From Bryobacteraceae bacterium (GTDB lineage Bacteria > Acidobacteriota > Terriglobia > Bryobacterales > Bryobacteraceae), in NCBI GenBank assembly GCA_025928545.1, contig JAICJH010000048.1, positions 1 through 52,834 of the forward strand: a stretch of 52,834 bases of DNA, given 5' to 3'. The position numbers were made by a program, and so were the translations under genes. The notes beneath the pieces are model-generated. The model searched no databases. It was not told the origin of the DNA and saw nothing but the letters and a program-made list of their open reading frames with translations. Positions 42,644-51,998 of the stretch are shown one piece after another; within the stretch, counting starts at the first letter, position 1; every line of letters begins with the position of its first letter.

Positions 42644-44743
42644 TTATTTTCCGCTGAGTTCGAGTACTGTGATCGAGTAAGGCGGAAACGTCTTCGTGAA
42701 GTCCGCGCCGAGACCAGTCACATCCGCGGTCACCGGCACGATCTTATTCGGCTCGGTAATCGAATTCGTATCTTCCGGGCTGACTGAAGAGATGGTGGTG
42801 GTCTTCCCATTGGGATTGACGGTAGCTAGTCCGCTGACTGCGATATGGACCGGCGTCGCAGTCGCGGAACGGTTCACGAGCTTCAAATAGATCGTCCCCG
42901 TTTTGCTGTCGCGCGTCGCGTCGGAGAAAAGCAGCGGCAGTTGCTTCGGCATCGGAGTGAGCGGGACCTGATCGGTGGTTGGGACAGCCGCACCCCTTCC
43001 GCCGCGGCCCGCTGCGGGCGGCTGCCACTCCGCCGTCGGGATGTTCGAGGCCGTCATGGGAAGTACAAGATCGCCATGATGCGTGCTGAACACCTGTTGT
43101 ACCCAGTAAGCCGGCGAGCCGTAGCTCGTCATTGTGTTGTAGCCGATCAGGTCCGTCTGCCATTGCATCGCGCCGGGATTCAGATTCACAAACAGCGGCG
43201 CATAACAATTCATCAGGATCAGGTCCGCATTCCGTTCCAGCCCCACGAGCCACGCGGCGTCACCCAGTGCGCCGTGGAGGTTCGGAGTCGGGCTGCCGAC
43301 ACGCGTAGCCCATTCGCCCACGAAAACTTTGGGCACCGCGCCGCCGCGTCCGCCCCGGGAACGCGTGTCGTAATCGTAGGCATGCAACGCCATTTCCTCT
43401 TCGTTGCGATAGAAGTGCTCATCAATTACGTCCGGCGTGCGCGTCGTCACTTCGGTTGTGGCAATGATTTTCAGTTCGGGATATTTTGCTTTGATCGCAT
43501 CGTAGAACGCCGTGAAGCGGCCGTCATAGCTCCCCTTCACGTTATCGAAGTTGTCTTCATTGCCGATTTCGACGTACTGCAGTTTAAAGGGTGCGGGGTG
43601 GCCATCCTTAGCCCTGCGCGCGCCCCAGACCGTATTGACATCGCCGGTAACGTATTCGATCTCCTCAATTGCTTCCTTGATATACGGGTCGAGTTCCGGA
43701 CCAGGCTTGAATCGAACCTGCCGCATCGAATAACCCGCATAGACCGCCAGCACGGGTTCCATACCGAGGTCTTCGCACCAGTCCAGATACTCGAGCAGGC
43801 CCATTCCATCGGACGTCCAGTAACCCCAGCCGTCGTTCATATGGCCTGGGCGTTCCTCAATCGGGCCGATTGTTTTCTTCCAGTCGAAACGCGTTGCCAC
43901 CTGATTGCCTTCGAGGTAGTTACCGCCCGGGAAGCGAAGAAATCCGGGATGCATATTCGCCAGGAGCTGCATGATGTCGGCACGATTGCCGTTCGCGCGA
44001 TTCTTGTAAGTAGGCGCGAACAGCGATACGAAACCGAACCAGAGCGTGCCCGGTTTATCCGCGCCAAGGACGAGCCTGTTCTCGGCGGAAGCCTTTACGT
44101 TCGCTCCCGTCGTCAGCGTCAATTCATATTTCTGCCAACCTGTCCCGAGCTTCGGCGCCTGGGCGGTGGCCGCAACCGTCGAACCATCGTTACTGACGAT
44201 CGACACACTGACGGCGCCGGTGAATCCCGCGGCTGCCTTCGCGTAAAACATCGCCTTATACTGCGTCGAGGGCTTCACCGGGATACCCCAGAAGCCATCG
44301 TTCGCAATACCGACCTTGCCGTCGGCGGCCGCCTGCGAAATTGTGAGTTTCAGAGTCGCGGGAACTGCGGCGTTCAGCGGCGTCGCGGTATCGAGTTCCA
44401 TGGAACCGGCGCCTCCGCGTTCCTGCACCAGAGCCCAGTGCACCAGTTCTTTGACATCCTTCGCCGGAACTGACTGGGCGGGATTCTGCGCGTTCCTCCG
44501 TTCGGGGACCGATTCCTTGAAATTACGATTGCGGACGAGTTCGCCGTAGAGGCCGCCCTCATAGGAATAGTTGATCTCTTCCGTCATCAGGCCGTAGAAA
44601 TTGGGCGGCATATGCGCGGTGAACTGATCCGCGCGTATCCGGAGGCTCATCGGACCGCCTGCCTGCGCGCACAGGAGGGGAGCGGCGAGCAACATGACGC
44701 CGAGCGATGACAGCCGGTGGCTGTGGAATTTTTGTGAAAACAT
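42644..44743 (-). CDS. exported GH51-type alpha-L-arabinofuranosidase
   Basis: 699 aa from ATG 44743, GGAG seven bases upstream. Signal peptide; a carbohydrate-binding beta domain (about 110-245), a TIM barrel with acid/base Glu 396 (VEIGNED) and nucleophile Glu 477 (FVGEWA), and a C-terminal beta-sandwich. FLRFPGGNYLEGN is typical of GH51. Removes arabinose side chains from plant polymers. Two Arg/Gly-rich inserts (RSRGGRGGAVP near 461; AAGRGGRGAAVP near 595) are unusual. Confidence 0.92.
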   Translation of the reverse strand: MFSQKFHSHRLSSLGVMLLAAPLLCAQAGGPMSLRIRADQFTAHMPPNFYGLMTEEINYSYEGGLYGELVRNRNFKESVPERRNAQNPAQSVPAKDVKELVHWALVQERGGAGSMELDTATPLNAAVPATLKLTISQAAADGKVGIANDGFWGIPVKPSTQYKAMFYAKAAAGFTGAVSVSIVSNDGSTVAATAQAPKLGTGWQKYELTLTTGANVKASAENRLVLGADKPGTLWFGFVSLFAPTYKNRANGNRADIMQLLANMHPGFLRFPGGNYLEGNQVATRFDWKKTIGPIEERPGHMNDGWGYWTSDGMGLLEYLDWCEDLGMEPVLAVYAGYSMRQVRFKPGPELDPYIKEAIEEIEYVTGDVNTVWGARRAKDGHPAPFKLQYVEIGNEDNFDNVKGSYDGRFTAFYDAIKAKYPELKIIATTEVTTRTPDVIDEHFYRNEEEMALHAYDYDTRSRGGRGGAVPKVFVGEWATRVGSPTPNLHGALGDAAWLVGLERNADLILMNCYAPLFVNLNPGAMQWQTDLIGYNTMTSYGSPAYWVQQVFSTHHGDLVLPMTASNIPTAEWQPPAAGRGGRGAAVPTTDQVPLTPMPKQLPLLFSDATRDSKTGTIYLKLVNRSATATPVHIAVSGLATVNPNGKTTTISSVSPEDTNSITEPNKIVPVTADVTGLGADFTKTFPPYSITVLELSGK

Positions 44744-44848
44744 CTTTATTCTCCGCGCAAAAACTGCGATGCGGCTAAAGCATATCATTGCCGCAAAAGC
44801 GGACGATTAGTGATGCGGTCGGGATTATGTTCGTCTTCGCGTACCCTG

Positions 44849-46327
44849 TTATCCGGCAGCCGCGGCCGCTTCCGCCGTTTCTTCCATTCGCTCGTCCAGC
44901 GTATAGGTCAGAACCGGATCCGTCCGGCCCTTGACATGGATTGACCCCATTTCACGGAACCGGAAGCTTCCCTTCAGCGCTATATACGTGTATTCGCTGA
45001 TTAGAATTCCTACTTTGAGATCCTTCGTGGCCGATTCCAGCCGCGACGCCAGATTCACTGTATCGCCGATCGCCGTATAATCCATCCGCCGGCTGGACCC
45101 GATATTCCCCACCACGGCCGGACCGGAATTGATTCCGACCCCGCTGCGGATGACAACCCCTTCGGCCTTCCATTTTTCGCTCATTCGCCGCAATTCATCC
45201 TGCATCTCGATCGCGGTCTTCATCGCATGCTCTTCCTGATAAGGATCGTCGTCCGGAGCGCCGAACAGAACCATCATGCCGTCCCCGATGAACTTATCGA
45301 GCGTACCTTTATTGCGAAACACCACCTCCACCATGCTCTCGAAATACTCATTGAGCAGCCGGACCACCTTCTCCGGAGCCAGTTTTTCCGACATCGTGGA
45401 AAACCCGCGGATATCGCAGAACAGCACCGTGATCCTCCGTCTGTCTCCGCTCAGCTGAATCTCATTGCCGGATTTCAGAATGGAATCCATGACCTGCTGC
45501 GAGACATAATGCGCGAACGTGGATTTCACCCGGTCGCGTTCCTTCAGCCCGGTCGCCATGGCATTCACCGCCGCTGCCACCTGAGCGAACTCGTCGTTTC
45601 CCGCAACCGGAAGCGGCGTATCGAATTCGCCCTTGCCGATTCTTGTCACCGCCCCGTGCAACTCCACGAGCGGCCGGCTGGCCTTGTGGCTGATCATCAG
45701 CGACGCGGGAACCGCGATCAGTGCGGCCAGCAGCATGGAGAGCAATCCGCTCAGAAGTATCGGCTGCATCTTCCCTTCCACCCAGCCGATCGGCGCCTCA
45801 ACGATGACCGCGCCCACCAAAGCTCCGGCGCGATCCCTGACCGGAGCCCAGGAGCGAAGGAACGTGCCGAACTCATCGGTAATGAAAGTATCTTCCACTG
45901 TGCTCTTCGTGATATCGGTAACGCGCTGCGCGCCGGGCCGGTAAATCTCGCCCGCATGAGCTGCCGTCTGCCGATCCTCTTCCGGATCCGCCGCCACCAC
46001 CAGCACGTTCGGATCGTCCTTCGATTTCACGACGGCAAAAACTCTCTTCATGAAAGTATCGGGGCGGCGATTGGCGTCGCGCACCCGCCGCAGCGTGTCA
46101 TGAATCTGAGTCCACGCCGGGGTATTCTCATCGGTGCGGCTCTGGATGGTCTTCAGCAGATCGCCATCGAGCATCGTAGCCGTGGTGGCCGTAATCGACA
46201 GCATCTTGGCCCGGTAACCGTCATACAAATAGTGCACGGACAGCTTGTCCATGATGGTGAGGGAAATAGCGTTGGTAACAATCGCAACGCCGATAAAAAC
46301 AAGCAACAGTTTGATCTTATAAGTCAA
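44849..46327 (-). CDS. membrane adenylate/guanylate cyclase with HAMP domain
   Basis: 492 aa from TTG 46327. Two membrane helices (8-28; about 190-210) enclose a periplasmic sensor of about 160 residues. A HAMP region (LVELHGAVTRIGKGEFDTPL) follows, then a class III cyclase: metal Asp in LFCDIRGFSTMSEKL and FIGDGMMVLFG, transition-state Asn/Arg in GDTVNLASRLES. Makes cAMP or cGMP when its sensor is triggered. Divergent from the TPR/VWFA gene, with 23 bp between the two starts. Confidence 0.93.
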   Translation of the reverse strand: MTYKIKLLLVFIGVAIVTNAISLTIMDKLSVHYLYDGYRAKMLSITATTATMLDGDLLKTIQSRTDENTPAWTQIHDTLRRVRDANRRPDTFMKRVFAVVKSKDDPNVLVVAADPEEDRQTAAHAGEIYRPGAQRVTDITKSTVEDTFITDEFGTFLRSWAPVRDRAGALVGAVIVEAPIGWVEGKMQPILLSGLLSMLLAALIAVPASLMISHKASRPLVELHGAVTRIGKGEFDTPLPVAGNDEFAQVAAAVNAMATGLKERDRVKSTFAHYVSQQVMDSILKSGNEIQLSGDRRRITVLFCDIRGFSTMSEKLAPEKVVRLLNEYFESMVEVVFRNKGTLDKFIGDGMMVLFGAPDDDPYQEEHAMKTAIEMQDELRRMSEKWKAEGVVIRSGVGINSGPAVVGNIGSSRRMDYTAIGDTVNLASRLESATKDLKVGILISEYTYIALKGSFRFREMGSIHVKGRTDPVLTYTLDERMEETAEAAAAAG

Positions 46328-46350
46328 TTCGGAACCCCGCAGGCACGATT

Positions 46351-49300
46351 ATGGCATTCTTTGCCGGCTTTGGAGGAAAAACTATCGTCACGCAGGAGCG
46401 GAATCTGAGACTGCTCTGGACAGGATTAGCGGACAGCGTGGCGTATCCTGTCTCTACTGTGGGTGAAACACGAACCCGATTTCTCGTTCCGATCCTGGGT
46501 ATTCTCCCGTGGGCCTTCCCGGTGCAGGCCTACGACACCGTCTTTCGCGGCAAGGTCGTCCGCGATGACGGCGCACCGGTGGGCCACATGGTTACCGTTC
46601 AGCGAGTCTGCAATGGCGAGGATGAGCCGGTGCGCGAAGCCGCCACATCTCCCAAAACCGGGGAATATTTTGTACGTATGGACCTCGACCCTTTCGGGCA
46701 GGTTTATGCCGGCCTCAATATGGTCCCGGTGACCTGCATGCTCGAAGTCTATGACAAGGGTTTCGTCTCAAGCCGGATCGATCTTTCGGAGCATTCGGTC
46801 ATCAACAATCCCCGCCTTCCGGATATCGTGTTAACGCCAGCGACCCGCACTACTTCCCTCCACAACCAGGGCGACCCCCCTGTGCCGCATGCCGCCTCCC
46901 GGAGCTGGAACCAGGCGGTAAACCTGGTCATGGCGCGCAACTGGGCGGCGGCCGAACTCCCTATGCGCACGGTTGTGGAACGCGCGCCGAAATTTGCCGC
47001 CGGCTGGTCCGCACTCGGGATCCTTTATTCCAATATGGGTAAACCGGAAGAAGCCCGCACGACTCTCGAACGCGCAATCGAGCTTGACCCCAAGCCGCTC
47101 TCTTCTTATATGGGGCTAACGACGGTCGAGATCGGGCTGAAGGATTGGAAGGCCGCCGAGGCTACGGCCCGGACGCTGATTGCCGCCGATAAGAAGCACG
47201 TCTACATCGAAGTCAATCTGTTACTCGGCGTGGCGCTGTATCAATTGCGCGATTTCGACAATGCATTGACTGCCGTCAACGACGCCGTACGGCTTGACAA
47301 GCTTCATCAGTTGACGCGCGGCGAGTACATCCAGGGACTGATCCTCGAAGCCAGGGGAGACCTCGCCGGCGCCGCGCAACACCTGAAAAATTACGTGCAG
47401 CAGCATCCCCATGGGAAAGATGTCGCCGCCGTAAATGAGCGCCTGGCGAATCTCGGCAAGGCGCCACTGGCGGATTTCTCTTCGGAAATCAATGTTCTCG
47501 ACCTGCGCGCCGCGACAGCCGGCGAATCGCCCGTGCCAGGCGGCATCAAAGCTTTTTCGGCGGTGGCGCAGTTAAAAGACGATCCCTCGTACGACAATTT
47601 TTTCCTGGATTACGCCAAAGCCATGGGCGAGGATGGTGCGACCAGGGCGGCCACGGATGAAATTCGGATCTTCATCGCCACCGTCGCGGCGCTCGAAGCG
47701 CTGGGCGAGCGCCACGACGAGTCGACATCCATACGTCTCGCATTCGATACGAGCGAGCAGGTCCGCAAGAGCCGCGAAATACTGGCGCAAGCCGGCTGGA
47801 CGCTGGTTTCGAGGGGCGATCAATACGTAATCGAACCGGGCGACCGCGTCAACGATGGACTCCGCCAATGGGCGCTGCTGTGCCTTGGGGTGGACGAACT
47901 GGCTCTGAGGCAAGCCATCCGGCAGAAGCGCGAGTTCACCTTCGAGATTCCCCGCGAAAATGCGCGCCTGATCGGCGGGGCGGCCTGGGGTGTGCTCCTC
48001 AAAGGCGTTCCCGATTCTCCCGGCGGGCCGATTGAAGTCTTTTCGAAAGATTGGCGCTTCCCGAAAGTCTACAGCGGACTGGCGAACATGGATAACGAAA
48101 CCGCCGGAGCCGTGGTTTCCTCGGTTGGCCTGAACAATCTGATTGTCAAATACCCCGGGTTGATCGCGGACTTCGGCGATTCCATTACGCTCGCCGGGAC
48201 TCACGTTTTCGTTCCCGGGGGCGCCAAAGCTGAGGCTGTATGGTCCAGACTGGTTGGCGCCAAACCCGAAAACCCGGCTCCGTTTTTGCGCGCACTCTTC
48301 GAGAAAGATCAGGGCCGCCTCCTGGCCTTTTATTTCGATGTATTTCACGCCGATTTGCCGCGCCAGCAGTACATCATCCAGACGGCCGACCGCGCGGAAT
48401 CCTTCTACAGCTGGTATCGCGATTCCATGCCGGTTTCCGGGGTACACGCCACCCTCGGGACGCTCGGTCAGACGGCAGGGGAACGTTGGCAGGCAACGAT
48501 TCTTCAGAAGGTCATTCAACCTTCCGGCAAGGTGAATTTCCCCGGGGGCCCGGAGGCGTGGGGTGCGCGGGGCGAAGGCAGCGACGAGATTCTTTCGCAT
48601 CGCGTGCCTGCGCCGCTGCTCGTTTCCATCAGCGAGCTCCAGGAAAAGCGTGGGGCGCCGTTTACGGCCGCGGCTGCCAGGCTGCTCGTGCAGCATCAGG
48701 CCGAGTGGCACAACCTGTTCCGCTATTTCGAGGAATTGCCCGCGCTCGATGCTCCCGACTTCGCCGCCCTGGCGGCTTTCGGCGACGACGTGGAGAAAGC
48801 TCCGCAGGCGCGCCGCAATCTCCTGCTCGGCGGTTGGAACTCGCTCGTGGCACTGACCGTGCTCGGCACTCAGTCGGGCGCGATATCGAATACCCAGGCT
48901 TCGCAGTTCTTCCGCCAGACCTGCGAAATCATGCGTCTGCCGAATGCCTTCGCCAAAGCAATCGACACTCTCCGCGAAATGGCTGGCGGAGCGACGGACC
49001 TGGATGACGCCGTCCCTGCCCAACTGCTTCGCCTCACAGGAGCGCGTCTCGAAGCTTTCGAAGCCGTCAAACGGCTGCAGAAAGTACCCTCATTCGCATC
49101 GCTGGGCAATTCCCCGGACGATGCCGCGAAGCTCGCAGCACTCAGCGGCATGGTCTACGCGACGGTCCTCGATCCCTCTTACCTGCTGGTGGCCGAAGAC
49201 CCGCAACTGCTCGGCAAGCACAACTTCACCTTCCTCGAAAATGTTCGCCAGACAAATTTCGGCCGCTCCTCGCTGACGATTTCCAACGCTGCGCCTGGGT

Positions 49301-50304
49301 CGCATTTCCTCGGGGGATTCGAGGATTTTCAGACGGTGGCGCGGACACTTCGGAAGCAGATCGTGGGACCACTCATGCCGGAACCCGGTCCCGCCGGCGC
49401 ACCGGTTTCCGCAGCCGGGAAGGAATCCGCTGCCGATGGCGCTCCGCTTTCGCCTGGGCCTGGGCTTCAGCCTGGACTTGCGCCTGCGCCTCCGCCCAAT
49501 GACCCGCTCTTCAAAGCGGACGGCCGTATTGTGGAGGTCTATACCACCGTCACCGACAGCCGTGGCCGGTATGTCGACGACCTGGCTGCCGGACAGTTTA
49601 AAATTCTCGAAGAAGGTAATCCGAAACAGGTCATGGCGTTTGAAAACCACAATGACCCTGTCTCGGTGGCGCTGCTCTTCGACACCACCGGCAGCATGGC
49701 AAATACCCTGCCCCTGTTGAAAGCCGCCGCCATGCAGCTGGTGGACGATCTGCGTCCCACCGATTCGGTTGCCGTCTATACCTTCAGCGATTCGGTGAGC
49801 GAGAACCAGCCATTGACCACCGACAAAGACGCCGCCAAGCGCGCTATTTTCAAGACCCATGCCATGGGCAACACGGCACTCTACGATGCTTTGGTTCGCG
49901 TGAATCGCGACCTCTCCTCACGCGGGGGGAAAAAGTTTATTATCGTGTTTACCGATGGCAGCGACAATGCGAGTATGCTGACGCCGGCAGCCCCCGTGGA
50001 ACGCGCCAAATCCACAGGCATTCCGATTTACACCATCGCCGAGGGCGACGCGCTGCACGAACAGCAGCTGATCGGCGAACTGACCAGAATCTCGCAAGCC
50101 ACGGGCGGAAGCCACTTCCTGATTCACCGTTTGAGCGACATTGCTCCCGTCTTCGAAAAAGTTTCGCAGGACCTGATGCACGGCTACCTCATCGCTTTCC
50201 AGCCATCGCCGGGTGATACCCATGAATGGCGGAAAATCGAAGTTGTGCCCGGCGGGACGAAAGGTCTCCAGGTCCGCGCCCGCGAAGGCTTCTACGTAGA
50301 GTAA
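46351..50304 (+). CDS. exported TPR and acidobacterial VWFA (TIGR03436) protein
   Basis: 1317 aa from ATG 46351; GTG 46459 would put the signal peptide (FLVPILGILPWAFPVQA) at the true N-terminus and is a good alternative. After a beta domain (about 60-150), four to five TPR units follow (AAELPMRTVVERAPKFAAGW, MGKPEEARTTLERAIELDP). A long middle region with no known domain spans about 375-1020. A Pro/Gly-rich linker precedes a C-terminal VWA domain with MIDAS Asp 1111 (LLFDTTGSMAN) and IVFTDGSDNAS. Exported, protein-binding, role unknown. It combines two domains usually found in separate acidobacterial proteins. Confidence 0.88.
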   Translation: MAFFAGFGGKTIVTQERNLRLLWTGLADSVAYPVSTVGETRTRFLVPILGILPWAFPVQAYDTVFRGKVVRDDGAPVGHMVTVQRVCNGEDEPVREAATSPKTGEYFVRMDLDPFGQVYAGLNMVPVTCMLEVYDKGFVSSRIDLSEHSVINNPRLPDIVLTPATRTTSLHNQGDPPVPHAASRSWNQAVNLVMARNWAAAELPMRTVVERAPKFAAGWSALGILYSNMGKPEEARTTLERAIELDPKPLSSYMGLTTVEIGLKDWKAAEATARTLIAADKKHVYIEVNLLLGVALYQLRDFDNALTAVNDAVRLDKLHQLTRGEYIQGLILEARGDLAGAAQHLKNYVQQHPHGKDVAAVNERLANLGKAPLADFSSEINVLDLRAATAGESPVPGGIKAFSAVAQLKDDPSYDNFFLDYAKAMGEDGATRAATDEIRIFIATVAALEALGERHDESTSIRLAFDTSEQVRKSREILAQAGWTLVSRGDQYVIEPGDRVNDGLRQWALLCLGVDELALRQAIRQKREFTFEIPRENARLIGGAAWGVLLKGVPDSPGGPIEVFSKDWRFPKVYSGLANMDNETAGAVVSSVGLNNLIVKYPGLIADFGDSITLAGTHVFVPGGAKAEAVWSRLVGAKPENPAPFLRALFEKDQGRLLAFYFDVFHADLPRQQYIIQTADRAESFYSWYRDSMPVSGVHATLGTLGQTAGERWQATILQKVIQPSGKVNFPGGPEAWGARGEGSDEILSHRVPAPLLVSISELQEKRGAPFTAAAARLLVQHQAEWHNLFRYFEELPALDAPDFAALAAFGDDVEKAPQARRNLLLGGWNSLVALTVLGTQSGAISNTQASQFFRQTCEIMRLPNAFAKAIDTLREMAGGATDLDDAVPAQLLRLTGARLEAFEAVKRLQKVPSFASLGNSPDDAAKLAALSGMVYATVLDPSYLLVAEDPQLLGKHNFTFLENVRQTNFGRSSLTISNAAPGSHFLGGFEDFQTVARTLRKQIVGPLMPEPGPAGAPVSAAGKESAADGAPLSPGPGLQPGLAPAPPPNDPLFKADGRIVEVYTTVTDSRGRYVDDLAAGQFKILEEGNPKQVMAFENHNDPVSVALLFDTTGSMANTLPLLKAAAMQLVDDLRPTDSVAVYTFSDSVSENQPLTTDKDAAKRAIFKTHAMGNTALYDALVRVNRDLSSRGGKKFIIVFTDGSDNASMLTPAAPVERAKSTGIPIYTIAEGDALHEQQLIGELTRISQATGGSHFLIHRLSDIAPVFEKVSQDLMHGYLIAFQPSPGDTHEWRKIEVVPGGTKGLQVRAREGFYVE

Positions 50305-50370
50305 CCACCGACATCAGCAGCCCCCGGTTGCCTGGACATGTGTGATAAATTCATGGAACGGACGTACCCC

Positions 50371-50733
50371 ATGACTAAGAAAACCCTTTCCATCGCGCTG
50401 TTTCTGTTGATTGCTTTTGCAACTGCCGCCTTCGCCCTGGACATCAATGGCAAATGGAAAGGCAGTCTCGCCTCCCCAAACGGCGATGTGGAGACCACAA
50501 TGGATTTCAAGGTATCCGGCGACAAGCTGACCGGCACGGTCACGAATATGTATGGCGAAGAGCAGATCGCGGAAGGCTCAGTAAAAGGCGACGATGTGAA
50601 CTTCGTCGTGAACGCGGGCGGCGGCCAGTTCAAGATCGTGTACAAAGGCAAAGTCACGGGTGCGGACATCAAGTTCCATGTCGTCATCGGCGAATTCGGC
50701 GAAGGCGATCTGCTGGTGAAGCGCGCCTCGTAA
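50371..50733 (+). CDS. small exported protein
   Basis: 120 aa from ATG 50371; ATG 50353 is an alternative. Signal peptide MTKKTLSIALFLLIAFATAA, then a beta-rich domain (DINGKWKGSLASPNGDVETT, DKLTGTVTNMYGEEQIAEGS). This pattern is common in small acidobacterial exported proteins of unknown role. Confidence 0.75.
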   Translation: MTKKTLSIALFLLIAFATAAFALDINGKWKGSLASPNGDVETTMDFKVSGDKLTGTVTNMYGEEQIAEGSVKGDDVNFVVNAGGGQFKIVYKGKVTGADIKFHVVIGEFGEGDLLVKRAS

Positions 50734-50795
50734 TTTCTCCGCGAACTCATTGACCGCCCGGCACAATTCGCCACCGGCCGGAGGACCTTCGAGAT

Positions 50796-51908
50796 TCAGG
50801 CTCCCGTGATTTCCTTAATTTTCGCGAAGAATTGCCTCTTCCGTTCCGTACTCATACCCCAATTCACCGGCGGGCACTGGTAGCCGTCCGAATAATCGCT
50901 CTTACCTGGATCAAAGTACCCCCAGGAAGCGTATTCCGAAAGCGCGGCCATCAAATGGTTGTCCGGTTCGTCAAAACGAAAATGGTCATCCTCATTGATG
51001 AGCACAGGCATCGGGCGCCAGGTGGAGACGGCGCGCGAATCGCGTATTACCTTGTGAATTCGCGCCGGATCGTCGGCGCCGTTGCCATGGAGCAAGAGAA
51101 AATCGGACGCGGCGACAACATTGGCTCCTGCCGGGACACCACCGCCGTAGCTGACCCCGACGAGAAGCCGTCTTCCGTTCCGTGCAATGCCTTTCGCCTG
51201 TTCGATCAGCTCATGCACCCGCCCCGCCTTCAGGATCTCGTGATGGTATGAGCCGTTGCATTCGTTGTCAATTTCAACAAGTAGGTTGCGCCGCTCAGAA
51301 TCCAGAAGCCAGTTGGTCGCGTTAGTCACGGCTCGCTTCACCGCCGATTCATCCGTGACTCGTTGGTCCTGCCCGAAATAGAAATATCCGACGATCACAA
51401 CCATTCCGAGCTCGTCGGTGCGGGCAAGCACTTGCCGAAGGCGGTTCATATATGCGGGGCGAAGGTTGCCGTCCGGGTCGAAGGCCGTATTTTCCCAGGG
51501 CTGCCCCCGCGAGTAGCCTTCGGGACTTCCACCCTGTAAATTGACAGTGAAAGCGAGAACACCGCTTTTCCTCCACTCGGGGAGAACAGCGAGGAACTCG
51601 CGAAGGTTTCGCTCCGGGTCCCATTTGCCGGAATCGGGATAGGCCCATCGCGCCCGGGTTTCGGGATTGAGATCGTCGAATATCGCCTGCACGGCCCGCA
51701 CGTTCATGAGGAGGCCTTCGATCTTCAGCCCTCGATGTTCGCGCCCGGCGTAGGTAGGCTTGCCGTTGATAAAAAACTGTTCCGCGTGAATGGAAATCTC
51801 TGTTCGCTTTACAGTCTGCGCCTCCGCGAGTGCGGGGAGCGCAAGCGCAAGTTCCAGGAAGTCGCGCCGTGGGACTTTCGCTAAGTCGTCGTCGGGGGAT
51901 CGTTTCAT
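50796..51908 (-). CDS. exported glycosidase-like TIM-barrel protein
   Basis: 370 aa. Tat-type signal VPRRDFLELALALPALAEAQ. The barrel shows GVLAFTVNLQGGSPEGYSRG, WLLDSERRNLLVEIDNECNG and PMPVLINEDDHFRF; Glu in IDNECN and INEDD are placed like the acid/base and nucleophile of clan GH-A enzymes. Closest named family uncertain (GH5-like or DUF4038-like). Next to the DUF1593-type gene, 90 bp away, same strand. Confidence 0.7.
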   Translation of the reverse strand: MKRSPDDDLAKVPRRDFLELALALPALAEAQTVKRTEISIHAEQFFINGKPTYAGREHRGLKIEGLLMNVRAVQAIFDDLNPETRARWAYPDSGKWDPERNLREFLAVLPEWRKSGVLAFTVNLQGGSPEGYSRGQPWENTAFDPDGNLRPAYMNRLRQVLARTDELGMVVIVGYFYFGQDQRVTDESAVKRAVTNATNWLLDSERRNLLVEIDNECNGSYHHEILKAGRVHELIEQAKGIARNGRRLLVGVSYGGGVPAGANVVAASDFLLLHGNGADDPARIHKVIRDSRAVSTWRPMPVLINEDDHFRFDEPDNHLMAALSEYASWGYFDPGKSDYSDGYQCPPVNWGMSTERKRQFFAKIKEITGA

Positions 51909-51998
51909 GCGGTGCCTATTGTACTCTGACGATGACCCGATGGTAACCCGTGAGCGCCGCCTCCGGATTTGCTTTGTCTCCTTGACGGATGTGCGGTT

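Noticed and set aside
47572..49023. 483-aa minus-strand frame inside the TPR/VWFA gene
   Set aside because: Pure antisense shadow of a well-supported gene.
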